A stretch of DNA of 52,580 nt from JACJYE01 sp964432875. GTDB taxonomy: Bacteria > Bacteroidota > Bacteroidia > Chitinophagales > Saprospiraceae. Below are positions 24,533-32,716 of the stretch, in pieces. The stretch lies in assembly GCA_964432875.1 (NCBI GenBank), contig CAYSPJ010000022.1, forward strand, positions 1 to 52,580, written 5' to 3'. Every line of letters starts with the position of its first letter. Position 1 is the first letter of the stretch. The notes beneath the pieces were generated by a model, which was given only the letters and a program-made list of their open reading frames with translations, was not told where the DNA came from and made no database searches. The position numbers and the translations under genes were made by a program.

Positions 24533-26386
24533 ATGATGCAGAAAAAACACCTTATCCTTTTGGCATCCATCGCCGTGATTTATCTGAGCGGGTATTTCCT
24601 GCTTGGCCGCTGGCAGACTGCGTTCTACTACGGCGACACCAACGGCTACTACCTACATGTCGTATCCTTCTTTGTCCACGATGATGTTGGCGACTACGGG
24701 AGGAGCATCGGGAGCCTGCAGGAAGTCAACCCTAACTCCCCAGACCCACGCGAAGACATTTACGGTATCCGGCTCACTGAAAAGGGGCGGCGCTACATCA
24801 AGTACACCCTGGGGGTTGCGGTCATGGAAACGCCCTTTTTTCTGCTTGCCCACGCCTATGCTTCTCTATCGCCGCATCATGAAGCCAACGGCTGGACCAA
24901 GCCTTACACCATGATCGTGGGCCTATCCACGCTTTTTTACTTACTCATTGGGCTATATCTCCTGCTTGGAGTACTGGAACGTTACTTCCGCCCTCGGGCA
25001 GCTATACTTACGGTCTTGGCTATCGCCTTAGCCACCAACCTTTTTTTCCACGGCACTTATGTGACCATGGCACACGGCTTCCTCTTCTTCGACTACTGCC
25101 TGCTGATTTGGCTGAGCGAAAAGTTCTATCAATCGCCCAACCGCTGGAGGGCGCTGGCCATCGGGGCGGTAGTGGGCCTCATCGCCCTGACGCGGGTGCC
25201 GGAAGTGATCAGTGCGCTCATCCCGCTGCTGTGGGGCGTCAATAGCTGGGCCAAGCTGAAGGAGCGCCTGCAGTTTTTCCTCGGGCAGCGCTACGACTTA
25301 TTGCTCGTGGCTGCGGCCGGCCTGCTCGCCGTCTTTTCGCTACAGCTCAACTACTGGCACTTCGTCAGCGGCCAATTAGTGTTCAACCCCTACGATGGCG
25401 AGGGCTTCAACTTTCTAAAGCCGAAAATCCACAAAGGCTGGTTTGATTTTGCGAATGGGTGGCTCATTTATACGCCCATTATGGCGCTGAGCCTGATCGG
25501 CCTGTTGCTGTTGCGGCGCTACGCTCCGGGCAAACTGCTCCCCATTGCCCTCTTTGTCTTCTTGCATGCCTACATTCATTATTCCTATTATGCCTGGACG
25601 TATTTCCCAGGTTTGGGCTCTCGCCCCATGGTAGAGACTTACCCCTTGCTGGCTTTTGGCCTGGCAGCCTGTTTTGCGACGATGCTGCGCCGCTCTTGGT
25701 CTACCTGGCTACTAGGCGCGCTCCTCCTCTTTTTTACCTGGCTCAACCTTTTGCAGACCTGGCAGATGAAGGAGGGCATTATCTGGAGCGAACGGGGAAA
25801 TGCCGCCTTCTATCTAGAGACCTTTGGCGCGCTAAAGCCCAACCGCCATGCGCTGCTTGCCTACGACCTCCGGGAGCTGCAGCCAGATAGCAACAAGCTC
25901 CAGCGGATGCAGGAGGTTTGGCATGAGGGGTTTGAGTCCGCTGACCTGCCCGGGCTCTCTTCAGAAATCGTGCGCACGGGCGAAAAGGCGCTGCTCATCC
26001 CTCCAGGCGATTTGGTGCTGCATGAAAGTATTCCCCTCGAGAACGTTGCGCCCAAAGCTTGGCTGCGGGTGAGCCTGGACGCCTACGTGCGAGGGCAAGA
26101 CCGGATTTGGAACCGCGATTTATGCGCTAGCCTGGTGGTTATTTTTTTGGATGAACACGGTAAGGGCCAAAAATACCGCTACTTCAAGATTTCTTCTCAT
26201 ATCGGCAACGATAGCGGCTCCATTTGGCACGCGGGCGAATCCGACCAGTGGGCCACCACCAGCTTTTTTACCCGCCTGCCCCGCAACTTGAAGCCGGGCT
26301 GGTCTCTCAAGGTTTATCTCGCCAATCAGTTCGAGCAGAAGTTGTTTATCGATGACCTCCGCATCGAATATTACCAGCGGAAATAA
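24533..26386 (+). CDS. Multi-pass membrane protein, GT-C glycosyltransferase-like, with C-terminal soluble domain
   Basis: A 617-residue protein from the ATG at 24533 (MMQKKHLILLASIAVIYLSG). The longer frame upstream runs through metF and is not real. About ten membrane helices span residues 8-440. The first periplasmic loop carries YGDTNGYYLHV near 30, in the position where GT-C enzymes place acidic catalytic residues. The C-terminal 150 residues are soluble and beta-rich (DLVLHESIPLENVAPKAWL, then IWNRDLCASLVV), resembling a carbohydrate-binding-like beta sandwich. I infer a polyprenyl-sugar-dependent glycosyltransferase or polymer-handling protein, but no specific family motif is clear. 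Confidence 0.7.
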   Translation: MMQKKHLILLASIAVIYLSGYFLLGRWQTAFYYGDTNGYYLHVVSFFVHDDVGDYGRSIGSLQEVNPNSPDPREDIYGIRLTEKGRRYIKYTLGVAVMETPFFLLAHAYASLSPHHEANGWTKPYTMIVGLSTLFYLLIGLYLLLGVLERYFRPRAAILTVLAIALATNLFFHGTYVTMAHGFLFFDYCLLIWLSEKFYQSPNRWRALAIGAVVGLIALTRVPEVISALIPLLWGVNSWAKLKERLQFFLGQRYDLLLVAAAGLLAVFSLQLNYWHFVSGQLVFNPYDGEGFNFLKPKIHKGWFDFANGWLIYTPIMALSLIGLLLLRRYAPGKLLPIALFVFLHAYIHYSYYAWTYFPGLGSRPMVETYPLLAFGLAACFATMLRRSWSTWLLGALLLFFTWLNLLQTWQMKEGIIWSERGNAAFYLETFGALKPNRHALLAYDLRELQPDSNKLQRMQEVWHEGFESADLPGLSSEIVRTGEKALLIPPGDLVLHESIPLENVAPKAWLRVSLDAYVRGQDRIWNRDLCASLVVIFLDEHGKGQKYRYFKISSHIGNDSGSIWHAGESDQWATTSFFTRLPRNLKPGWSLKVYLANQFEQKLFIDDLRIEYYQRK

Positions 26387-26482
26387 ACAATTGTGCTGCC
26401 AGGTCGCAGCCGCTTTAGCTGGTAGCTGATAGCGGTATCAAACTGCTTCATCGACTTTTCCCTGCCCTTGGCCGTCAAAAGA

Positions 26483-26513
26483 TTGCAAAAATAATCAGGC
26501 AGGTGTATTTTTG
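26483..26513 (+). promoter_or_regulatory. Promoter of the TetR-led export operon
   Basis: TTG (26483-26485) and TATTTTTG (26506-26513) are separated by 20 bases, matching Bacteroidota promoter architecture. The -7 box overlaps the first bases of an inverted repeat that is the likely TetR operator. Confidence 0.7.
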
Positions 26514-26530
26514 ACTAACCATTCAGTCAA
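26511..26530. promoter_or_regulatory. Candidate TetR operator
   Basis: TTGACTAACC and ATTCAGTCAA form a 20-bp imperfect palindrome (7 of 10 positions symmetric, core TTGACT/AGTCAA). It overlaps the -7 box and ends 10 bases before the TetR start codon. Size and position are typical for TetR autoregulation. Confidence 0.65.
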
Positions 26531-26540
26531 TTAAAACAAG

Positions 26541-27131
26541 ATGTCGCCGCGCACCAAAGAACAGTATGAAGGAATCCGGCAACGGAGCATAAGCGCCATC
26601 CAGGAAGCAGCGCTGGAGCTATTTGCCCGCAACGGCTACCACAATACTTCTATCAGCCAGATCGCCAAGGAGGCGGGGGTATCTAAGGGCTTATTGTACA
26701 ACTACTTCGCCAGCAAAGAGGTACTCTTAAAAGAGATCGTAATGGGAGCGGTAGAGGTAGGCGAGCGGTTTATGGAGCAGCTTGCTAACCCGACGGAAGA
26801 GCCAGCTGACCGGCTGCGCTGGCTGACGGAGGCCACCTTTGCGACGGTACAGGAAAACCGGCGCTACTGGAAGCTGATGACCGCACTGGCCCTACAGGCT
26901 GATGCCCTGTCGGGCCTAATGCCGGTGCTAAAGGTAAAACAGGAAGAGAGTATCCGCTCCATCGCTAGCTTGTTCGAGGCCATGGGCTCAGAAAACCCCC
27001 GCGAGATGGCTTTCTACTATGGTGCCGTGCTGGATGGCGTATTGCTGCACTACATGCAAATGGAAGCAGATTACCCCATCAGCGCGATGAAAGCTATGGT
27101 TTTGCAACAGTTTACACCTGATACCAGATAA
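26541..27131 (+). CDS. TetR/AcrR-family transcriptional regulator
   Basis: A 196-residue regulator. The N-terminal helix-turn-helix spans about 15-60 (AALELFARNGYHNTSISQIAKEAGVSKGLLYNYFASKEVLL), with the conserved GVSKGLLYNYF recognition helix. The remaining all-helical region (65-196) is the ligand-binding and dimer domain. It heads the LolA-ABC-OMP gene set, with 65 bases to the next gene, and sits on a palindrome overlapping its own promoter. I infer that it represses the export operon until an unknown ligand, probably hydrophobic, binds. Confidence 0.93.
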   Translation: MSPRTKEQYEGIRQRSISAIQEAALELFARNGYHNTSISQIAKEAGVSKGLLYNYFASKEVLLKEIVMGAVEVGERFMEQLANPTEEPADRLRWLTEATFATVQENRRYWKLMTALALQADALSGLMPVLKVKQEESIRSIASLFEAMGSENPREMAFYYGAVLDGVLLHYMQMEADYPISAMKAMVLQQFTPDTR

Positions 27132-27196
27132 CCTGCAGGCATCCGGCATCGTACCGGGCCGAGCAGGACTTTGACAAACAAAAAACAAAAGCAGAC

Positions 27197-27961
27197 ATGA
27201 AACGCATCCTATGCTTAGCAGCCTTGCTGGCTTGGGGGAGCGCCCCAGCCTTACAGGCACAAAGTACTAAAACCCTTACTGCCAAAGAGATTATTCAAAA
27301 GGCCGACCAACGGCTGCGCGGCGATTACAGCATCGGCGAAATCAAAATGACCATCATCCGGCCCCGCTGGACGCGAGAGATGACCATGAAAACCTGGTCA
27401 AGAGGTACGGAATACTCCTTGATACTCGTCACTGCCCCGGCTCGCGACAAAGGGACGGCCTTCCTCAAACGCAAAAAAGAAATCTGGAACTGGCAACCGA
27501 CCATTGACCGCACTATCAAGCTGCCTCCTTCCATGATGATGCAGTCCTGGATGGGTTCAGATTTTACCAATGACGACCTCATCCAGGAGTCTTCCATCGT
27601 CAATGATTATACCCACACCCTCAGCGGTTCAGAGGTCATCGAAGGGCGCGAATGCTACAAGATTACGCTCACGCCTAAAGAGAATGCCCCGGTAGTGTGG
27701 GGCAAAGTCATCACCTGGATCGACAAGAAAGACTTTATGGAGCTAAAAGCGGAATTTTACGACGAGGACGGCTATCTGGTCAACACGATGCTTGGTAAAG
27801 AACCTAAAAACCTCGGGGGGCGATTGCTGCCTTCCCGCCTGGAGGTCATCCCCGCTGATGAGCCGGGCCACAAGACTGTGGTGGAATATCTGCAACTGAA
27901 ATTTGATACGCCAGTGGAAGAAGCTTTCTTTTCCATCCAGAACATGAAAAGGGTGAAGTAG
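27197..27961 (+). CDS. Periplasmic LolA-like outer-membrane lipoprotein-sorting protein
   Basis: A 254-residue protein with signal peptide MKRILCLAALLAWGSAPALQAQ. The mature part follows the LolA-like family pattern: ADQRLRGDYSIGEIKMTII, TWSRGTEYSLILVTAP, KEIWNWQPTIDRTIKLPPSM, then GSDFTNDDL, SEVIEGRECYKI and WGKVITWIDKKDF. These form a half-open beta barrel that carries lipid acyl chains through the periplasm in related proteins. It lies 40 bases before the first permease gene. By analogy it ferries a lipid or lipoprotein between the ABC permeases and the outer-membrane barrel of this operon. Confidence 0.9.
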   Translation: MKRILCLAALLAWGSAPALQAQSTKTLTAKEIIQKADQRLRGDYSIGEIKMTIIRPRWTREMTMKTWSRGTEYSLILVTAPARDKGTAFLKRKKEIWNWQPTIDRTIKLPPSMMMQSWMGSDFTNDDLIQESSIVNDYTHTLSGSEVIEGRECYKITLTPKENAPVVWGKVITWIDKKDFMELKAEFYDEDGYLVNTMLGKEPKNLGGRLLPSRLEVIPADEPGHKTVVEYLQLKFDTPVEEAFFSIQNMKRVK

Positions 27962-28001
27962 GAGTAAGGGCATCCATTGCATCACGGAAAAAAATCAGAC
28001 T

Positions 28002-29219
28002 ATGCTTATCCAACTCGCATGGCGCAACATCTGGCGCAACCGGCGGCGCACCTTTATTACCATGGCTTCCATCCTTTTTGCAGTCTTGTTCGCCTCCTTT
28101 ATGGAGTCTATTCAAAAAGGTGCTTGGGACTATATGATCAACAGCGTCGTCAACTACTATTTTGGCTACGCCCAAGTGCAGGAAAAAGGATACTGGGATG
28201 AGCAATCTATTGATAAAGCTTTCCCTTTAGACGATTCGCTGCAGCAGTTGAGTAGCAGCGTGCGCGAGGTACAGGCAGTAGTGCCCCGGCTCGAGTCCTT
28301 TGCGTTAGCTTCGGCTGGAAATAAAACGGCCGGCATCATGGTTATCGGCATCGACCCTGCTGTTGAGGATAGCATGACCAAGCTGCGCAGCCGCATCGTG
28401 CAGGGCGAATACCTGGAAAGCGGCGATGTGGCGACGCTGCTGGCCGAAGGGGTGGCGGAAAACCTGGGCCTATCAATCGGCGATACCGTCGTGTTCATCA
28501 GCCAGGGCTATCGCGGCGTCAACGCCGCTGGCAAATACCCGGTTAAGGGCATCGCCAACTTTGGCTCCCCGGAACTGAACAAGCAGATGGCATACTTGCC
28601 GCTGGAAGAAGCGCAATATTTTTATGGTGCCCCCGGCCTGGTCACCTCACTGGCCCTGAAACTGGATAGCCCCAATGACATCCAGCCCGCCATAAAAGCG
28701 CTGCGCAGCCAACTGGACACCTCCGTCTATGATGTCCTGGATTGGAAAGAAATGCTGCCCGATCTGGTGGAAGCAAAAGCAGTGGATAGCGCGGGTAACG
28801 TCATCATCTACGTCATCCTTTACCTCATCATTGCCTTTGGCATCTTCGGCACCATCCTGATGATGGTCAAAGAGCGAGAATACGAATTCGGGGTTTTGAT
28901 TGCCATCGGCATGAAACGTTGGCAATTGGGCATTTCGGTCTGGCTGGAAGTCATCATGCTGGGCCTGATTGGCGCTTTAGCTGGCATCCTGGCCAGCATG
29001 CCGCTGGTCTGGTATTTCCAGGTCAACCCCATCCGCTTTACTGGAGATTACGCCGCCGCGATGGAGCAGTTTGGCTTCGAGCCCATTTTCCCGGCTATTT
29101 TCCAGGCGCAAATCTTCCTCATGCAGGCCTTCTTTGTCTTCCTCCTCACCGCCATCATGGCGCTTTACCCCATCTGGAAGATCAGGAAATTGCAGCCTGT
29201 TCAGGCGATGCGTGGATAA
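28002..29219 (+). CDS. FtsX/MacB-type ABC transporter permease, subunit 1
   Basis: A 405-residue permease: N-terminal AWRNIWRNRRRTFITM then a membrane helix about 17-40, a MacB-type periplasmic domain about 45-265 (VIGIDPAVEDSMTKL and GVAENLGLSIGDTVVF), and three C-terminal helices about 268-295, 315-340 and 375-395, with KEREYEFGVLIAIGMKRWQL as the ATPase-coupling segment. It resembles the next gene in layout, so the two probably form a LolCE-like heterodimer on the ATPase encoded downstream. Its spacings (40 bases upstream, 27 downstream) indicate one operon. Confidence 0.92.
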   Translation: MLIQLAWRNIWRNRRRTFITMASILFAVLFASFMESIQKGAWDYMINSVVNYYFGYAQVQEKGYWDEQSIDKAFPLDDSLQQLSSSVREVQAVVPRLESFALASAGNKTAGIMVIGIDPAVEDSMTKLRSRIVQGEYLESGDVATLLAEGVAENLGLSIGDTVVFISQGYRGVNAAGKYPVKGIANFGSPELNKQMAYLPLEEAQYFYGAPGLVTSLALKLDSPNDIQPAIKALRSQLDTSVYDVLDWKEMLPDLVEAKAVDSAGNVIIYVILYLIIAFGIFGTILMMVKEREYEFGVLIAIGMKRWQLGISVWLEVIMLGLIGALAGILASMPLVWYFQVNPIRFTGDYAAAMEQFGFEPIFPAIFQAQIFLMQAFFVFLLTAIMALYPIWKIRKLQPVQAMRG

Positions 29220-29246
29220 TTTTAACCAACAGAAAAAAACATAGCG

Positions 29247-30491
29247 ATGATAGCAATAATGGCATGGCGGAACATCTGGCGCAACCCGACGCGCAGCCTG
29301 GTCGTGATTGGTGCCGTGAGCATCGGGATATGGGCAGCCATCTCTTTGAGCGGCTTTGCGACGGGCATGATGCGGAGCTACATCAACAACTCCGTGGAGA
29401 ACGTGCTGTCACACCTCCAAATACACCAGCCAGCATTCCTGGAAGAATACGAGGTAGAACACTACTTGCCCGATGCGCTGGAGCTGGAGCGTATCATCCG
29501 TGAACAGCCTGGTGTGAAAGCGGTCAGCGTCCGTTCTTTGGCTAATGGCATGGTCGCCTCCAGCCGCGGCACCCGGGGTGTGCGTATCAAGGGGGTAGTA
29601 CCGCAAGACGAAGCCATCGTGAGCGGCTTGCGCGAAAACATCATCGAAGGGGATTACTTCCCCGATGACGGGCGCAATCCGCTGCTCATCGGCAGCAATA
29701 TGGCCGAAAAGCTCAACGTCAAACTACGCTCTCGAGTAGTGCTCACCTTCCAGGACCTGGATGGCGAAATCACCACCGCTGCTTTCCGCGTAGCCGGCAT
29801 CTTCAAAACGGGCAACAACCCCTTTGACCTGAGCCATGTCTTTGTGCGCCGCGATGACCTCAACCGCTTGATGATCCCGGCTAATGATACGCTACTGGCC
29901 GCCCAGCCGGAAGCCCTGGCGCACGAAGCAGCCCTCATGGCTAGCGAGGTGCGCGAGGTAGAAGCCCTGGCCAGCAGCCTCCAGCAACAGTTCCCGCAAC
30001 TGGCCGTACGGACCTATCGGGAAATCTCGCCCGATATCAATCTCTACGAGGAACAGCTGGGCAGCATTGCCATCATCTACCTGGTCATCATCATGCTGGC
30101 GCTGATCTTTGGCATCATCAACACCATGCTCATGGCGGTACTGGAACGCATCAAAGAGCTGGGCATGCTCATGGCCATCGGCATGAACAAGCTACGAGTC
30201 TTTAGCATGATCGTCCTGGAGGCCATCCTGCTCGGGTTGGTCGGCTTGCCCGTGGGCTTGCTCATCGGGTATTTGACCATCACCTATGTAGAGAACAATG
30301 GCCTGGATATGTCGCTGTATGCCCGGAGCCTGGAAAACTACGGCATGTCGCCCATCATCTATTTTGAGGTCGAACCGATCGTCTATCTCCAGGTTGGTAT
30401 CGGAGTCATGCTTACCTCGGTCTTGGCGGCTATCTATCCGGCCTGGAAAGCTATCCGGCTGAAGCCAGTCGAGGCATTGCAAAAAATTTGA
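29247..30491 (+). CDS. FtsX/MacB-type ABC transporter permease, subunit 2
   Basis: A 414-residue permease with the same plan as the previous gene: AWRNIWRNPTRSLVVIGAVSIGIW at the N-terminus, a periplasmic MacB-like domain about 45-270 (GVVPQDEAIVSGL, LIGSNMAEKLNVKLRSRVVL), three membrane helices in the last 150 residues, and ERIKELGMLMAIGMNKLRVF as the coupling segment. It ends AIRLKPVEALQKI, the usual end of this family. It is clearly a paralogue of subunit 1, and the pair likely arose by duplication. Confidence 0.92.
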   Translation: MIAIMAWRNIWRNPTRSLVVIGAVSIGIWAAISLSGFATGMMRSYINNSVENVLSHLQIHQPAFLEEYEVEHYLPDALELERIIREQPGVKAVSVRSLANGMVASSRGTRGVRIKGVVPQDEAIVSGLRENIIEGDYFPDDGRNPLLIGSNMAEKLNVKLRSRVVLTFQDLDGEITTAAFRVAGIFKTGNNPFDLSHVFVRRDDLNRLMIPANDTLLAAQPEALAHEAALMASEVREVEALASSLQQQFPQLAVRTYREISPDINLYEEQLGSIAIIYLVIIMLALIFGIINTMLMAVLERIKELGMLMAIGMNKLRVFSMIVLEAILLGLVGLPVGLLIGYLTITYVENNGLDMSLYARSLENYGMSPIIYFEVEPIVYLQVGIGVMLTSVLAAIYPAWKAIRLKPVEALQKI

Positions 30492-30533
30492 GCCGGGCTC
30501 GCGCCCTTTTTCAGGATAAAAAAACGAACCATC

Positions 30534-31220
30534 ATGAAAGTCATCACCACCACCGGCGTCACCAAGGTTTACAATCCCGACAAAATCCCGGTAAAGGCAT
30601 TGAACGGCGTGGATATCCGCATCGAGCAAGGGGAATTCACGGCCATCGTCGGGCCCTCGGGTTCGGGCAAGACCACATTGCTCAACGTCATCGGCGGGCT
30701 AGACCGCCCAAGCTCGGGCGACGTGGAAGTCGGCGGGGCCGATATCGACGCCATGAGCGACAATAAGCTCATTGATTTTCGTAAAAACCACATCGGCTTT
30801 GTTTTTCAGGCCTACAACCTCATCCCGGTGCTCACCGCCCGGGAGAATGTGGAGTTTGTAATGCTGCTGCAAAACCGGCCCAAGCAAGAGCGCCAGGCCC
30901 GTGCCATCGAGCTGCTCAAAGCAGTCGGCTTAGAAGATAAGATGGACAAACGCCCTTCCGAGCTTTCCGGCGGCCAACAGCAGCGCGTGGCCGTAGCCCG
31001 TGCCCTGGCCCCCAAGCCCGACTTCATCCTGGCCGATGAGCCCACCGCCAACCTCGACTCGGCCTCGACGGCCAACCTCTTGGACATCATGGCGCGCCTG
31101 AATGAAGAAGAGCACATCACTTTCATTTTCTCCACCCACGACCAGCGCGTCATCAGCCGCGCCCGCCGGGTCATTACCCTGGTGGATGGGAAGGTGGATT
31201 CGGATGTGGTGACGGGCTAG
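30534..31220 (+). CDS. ABC transporter ATP-binding protein, LolD/MacB type
   Basis: A 228-residue ATPase with a complete motif set: Walker A GPSGSGKTT at 40-48, Q-loop in GFVFQAYNLIPVLTARENV near 88-106, signature LSGGQQQ at 144-150, Walker B FILADEP at 164-170 and switch His202 in FSTHDQ. The LTARENVEF pattern places it in the LolD/MacB/SalX class that powers FtsX-type permeases by mechanotransmission rather than by moving substrate through a channel. It should energise the two preceding permeases. A hairpin of heptamer repeats separates it from the OMP gene. Confidence 0.95.
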   Translation: MKVITTTGVTKVYNPDKIPVKALNGVDIRIEQGEFTAIVGPSGSGKTTLLNVIGGLDRPSSGDVEVGGADIDAMSDNKLIDFRKNHIGFVFQAYNLIPVLTARENVEFVMLLQNRPKQERQARAIELLKAVGLEDKMDKRPSELSGGQQQRVAVARALAPKPDFILADEPTANLDSASTANLLDIMARLNEEEHITFIFSTHDQRVISRARRVITLVDGKVDSDVVTG

Positions 31221-31226
31221 GGGGCT

Positions 31227-31300
31227 GCGAGCCACGAGCCACGAGTTGCGAGTTGCGAGGGCATGACTCGCAACTCGCGTCTCGTAACTCGAAACTCACC
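31227..31300. repeat. Two opposed heptamer arrays forming a large hairpin inside the operon
   Basis: Units GCGAGCC, ACGAGCC, ACGAGTT, GCGAGTT are followed, after a short spacer, by units of the opposite sense (ACTCGCA, ACTCGCG, TCTCGTA, ACTCGAA). The arms 31241-31259 and 31267-31285 pair at 17 of 19 positions with a 7-base loop. The structure sits between the ATPase stop and the OMP start. No T-run follows, so it could attenuate, protect or process the mRNA rather than terminate it. Confidence 0.8.
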
Positions 31301-31319
31301 TCTTCAAAACCAACCCACC

Positions 31320-32495
31320 ATGAAAAACCTCATTATCCTGCTGTTATGCCTGCTGCCGCTGGGGCTGTGGGCCCAAGACGAGCCGCCCCCGGCAGAAGAG
31401 CCCGCGCTGCCCTTAGTCGAATTCAACGGCTACATCAAGAACTTGCAGACCATGCTGTTCTTCAACCTGGGCGGCGGGCTGGACCCTTTCTACCAGCAGC
31501 TCAACTTTTTCCATCACCGCCTCAATAGCAACTGGCGGCTGGGCGAAAATTGGAAGTTCCGCGCCGATGTGCGCACCCGCATTTTTTATGGCGACCTGCC
31601 GCCGGGCTATGGCGAGTTGATTGACCAGGGCAGCAATGACTTAATCAATCTGTCGGCGGTCTTTATGGACCGGCCCTCCTGGGCCGGGCATACCGTGCTG
31701 GACCGCCTTTATCTGGAGTACGCTCGGGGTGCCTGGGAAGTGCACCTGGGCCGTCAGCGCGTTAACTGGGGCATCAATACCGTTTGGAACCCTAATGATA
31801 TCTTCAACGCTTTTGCCTTCACTGACTTCGACTACGAGGAGCGGCCCGGCAGCGATGCCTTGCGCATCAAGCGCTATACGGGCTTCGCCTCCAGCATCGA
31901 GCTGGCAGTAAGCGCCTTCGACGATTTTGACGAAGCCATTATCGCTGGCCTGTGGAAATTCAACCGAGGGACTTATGACTTTCAAGTCCTGGCGGGCTAT
32001 GCACGCAAAGATTTAGCGCTGGGCGGCGGCTGGGCCGGCAATCTGGGCAATGCTGGCTTTAAAGGGGAGTTCACCTATTTCCACCCCTTACAGGAGGGCC
32101 GCGACGAAGCCTTCGCCGCCACCCTGGGTTTAGACTACGTCTTCTCCAATAGCCTCTACCTCAATACTGGCTATCTTTACAACAGCGAAGGCAGCACCAG
32201 CGGGAGCATCACTGGCCTATTCGGCTTCGAGCTCTCGGCCCGCAATCTCTACCCCTATCGCCATGCTTTGTTTGCTCAGCTCAGCTACCCCATCACGCCC
32301 CTGCTCAATGGCGGCGCGGCTGTAATCTACAGCCCGGTGCAGGCGCATGCCTTGTTCATCAACCCCGTGGCCACGCTTTCTATCAAAGAGAACTGGGATA
32401 TCGACCTGGTGGGTCAGATCGTGCTCAACCAAGAGTCCAAGGGCTATACCAGCCCCATCCAGGCAGCCTTTTTGCGGTTGAAGTTCAGTTATTGA
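31320..32495 (+). CDS. Outer-membrane beta-barrel protein of the LolA-ABC operon
   Basis: A 391-residue protein from the ATG at 31320 (MKNLIILLLCLLPLGLWAQ signal peptide). The in-frame 31263 start lies within the heptamer repeat and is rejected. The mature protein is a succession of amphipathic beta strands ending in a C-terminal FSY, as outer-membrane barrels do. The stretch LGRQRVNWGINTVWNPNDIF near residue 145, then DYEERPGSDALRI, is reminiscent of DUF1302-like barrels that accompany LolA-like proteins in proteobacterial RND loci. I infer it is the outer-membrane end of the export path. A perfect hairpin at 32641-32664 follows. Confidence 0.8.
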   Translation: MKNLIILLLCLLPLGLWAQDEPPPAEEPALPLVEFNGYIKNLQTMLFFNLGGGLDPFYQQLNFFHHRLNSNWRLGENWKFRADVRTRIFYGDLPPGYGELIDQGSNDLINLSAVFMDRPSWAGHTVLDRLYLEYARGAWEVHLGRQRVNWGINTVWNPNDIFNAFAFTDFDYEERPGSDALRIKRYTGFASSIELAVSAFDDFDEAIIAGLWKFNRGTYDFQVLAGYARKDLALGGGWAGNLGNAGFKGEFTYFHPLQEGRDEAFAATLGLDYVFSNSLYLNTGYLYNSEGSTSGSITGLFGFELSARNLYPYRHALFAQLSYPITPLLNGGAAVIYSPVQAHALFINPVATLSIKENWDIDLVGQIVLNQESKGYTSPIQAAFLRLKFSY

Positions 32496-32640
32496 GCCGA
32501 TGCTTCCCGTTAGCTCTCGGCTTATGCCTCGCCCACTTCCAATACTTGGCAGAGGATGTCCGTTGCTGCCCCCCAGCTTGCCTTTTCAGGCCGAACATCC
32601 GATTGGAAAAGCAGTAAATAATTGACATAAGTCATTCGTT

Positions 32641-32664
32641 ACCATGAGCAAACTCATGGTTTTA
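32641..32664 (+). terminator. Intrinsic terminator of the export operon
   Basis: ACCATGAG, a CAAA loop, CTCATGGT, then TTTACT: a perfect 8-bp stem with a short T-run, 145 bases after the OMP stop and 53 bases before the next ATG. It marks the end of the TetR-to-OMP transcript. Confidence 0.7.
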
Positions 32665-32716
32665 CTGGCGTTTTGAACATAGATTGCCCCAGTGTATCAA
32701 CCTAAAACACAGGATT

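Noticed and set aside
31227..31300. Possible CRISPR-like array
   Set aside because: Units are 7 bases with no spacers and occur in opposite orientations, which is a microsatellite hairpin rather than a CRISPR.
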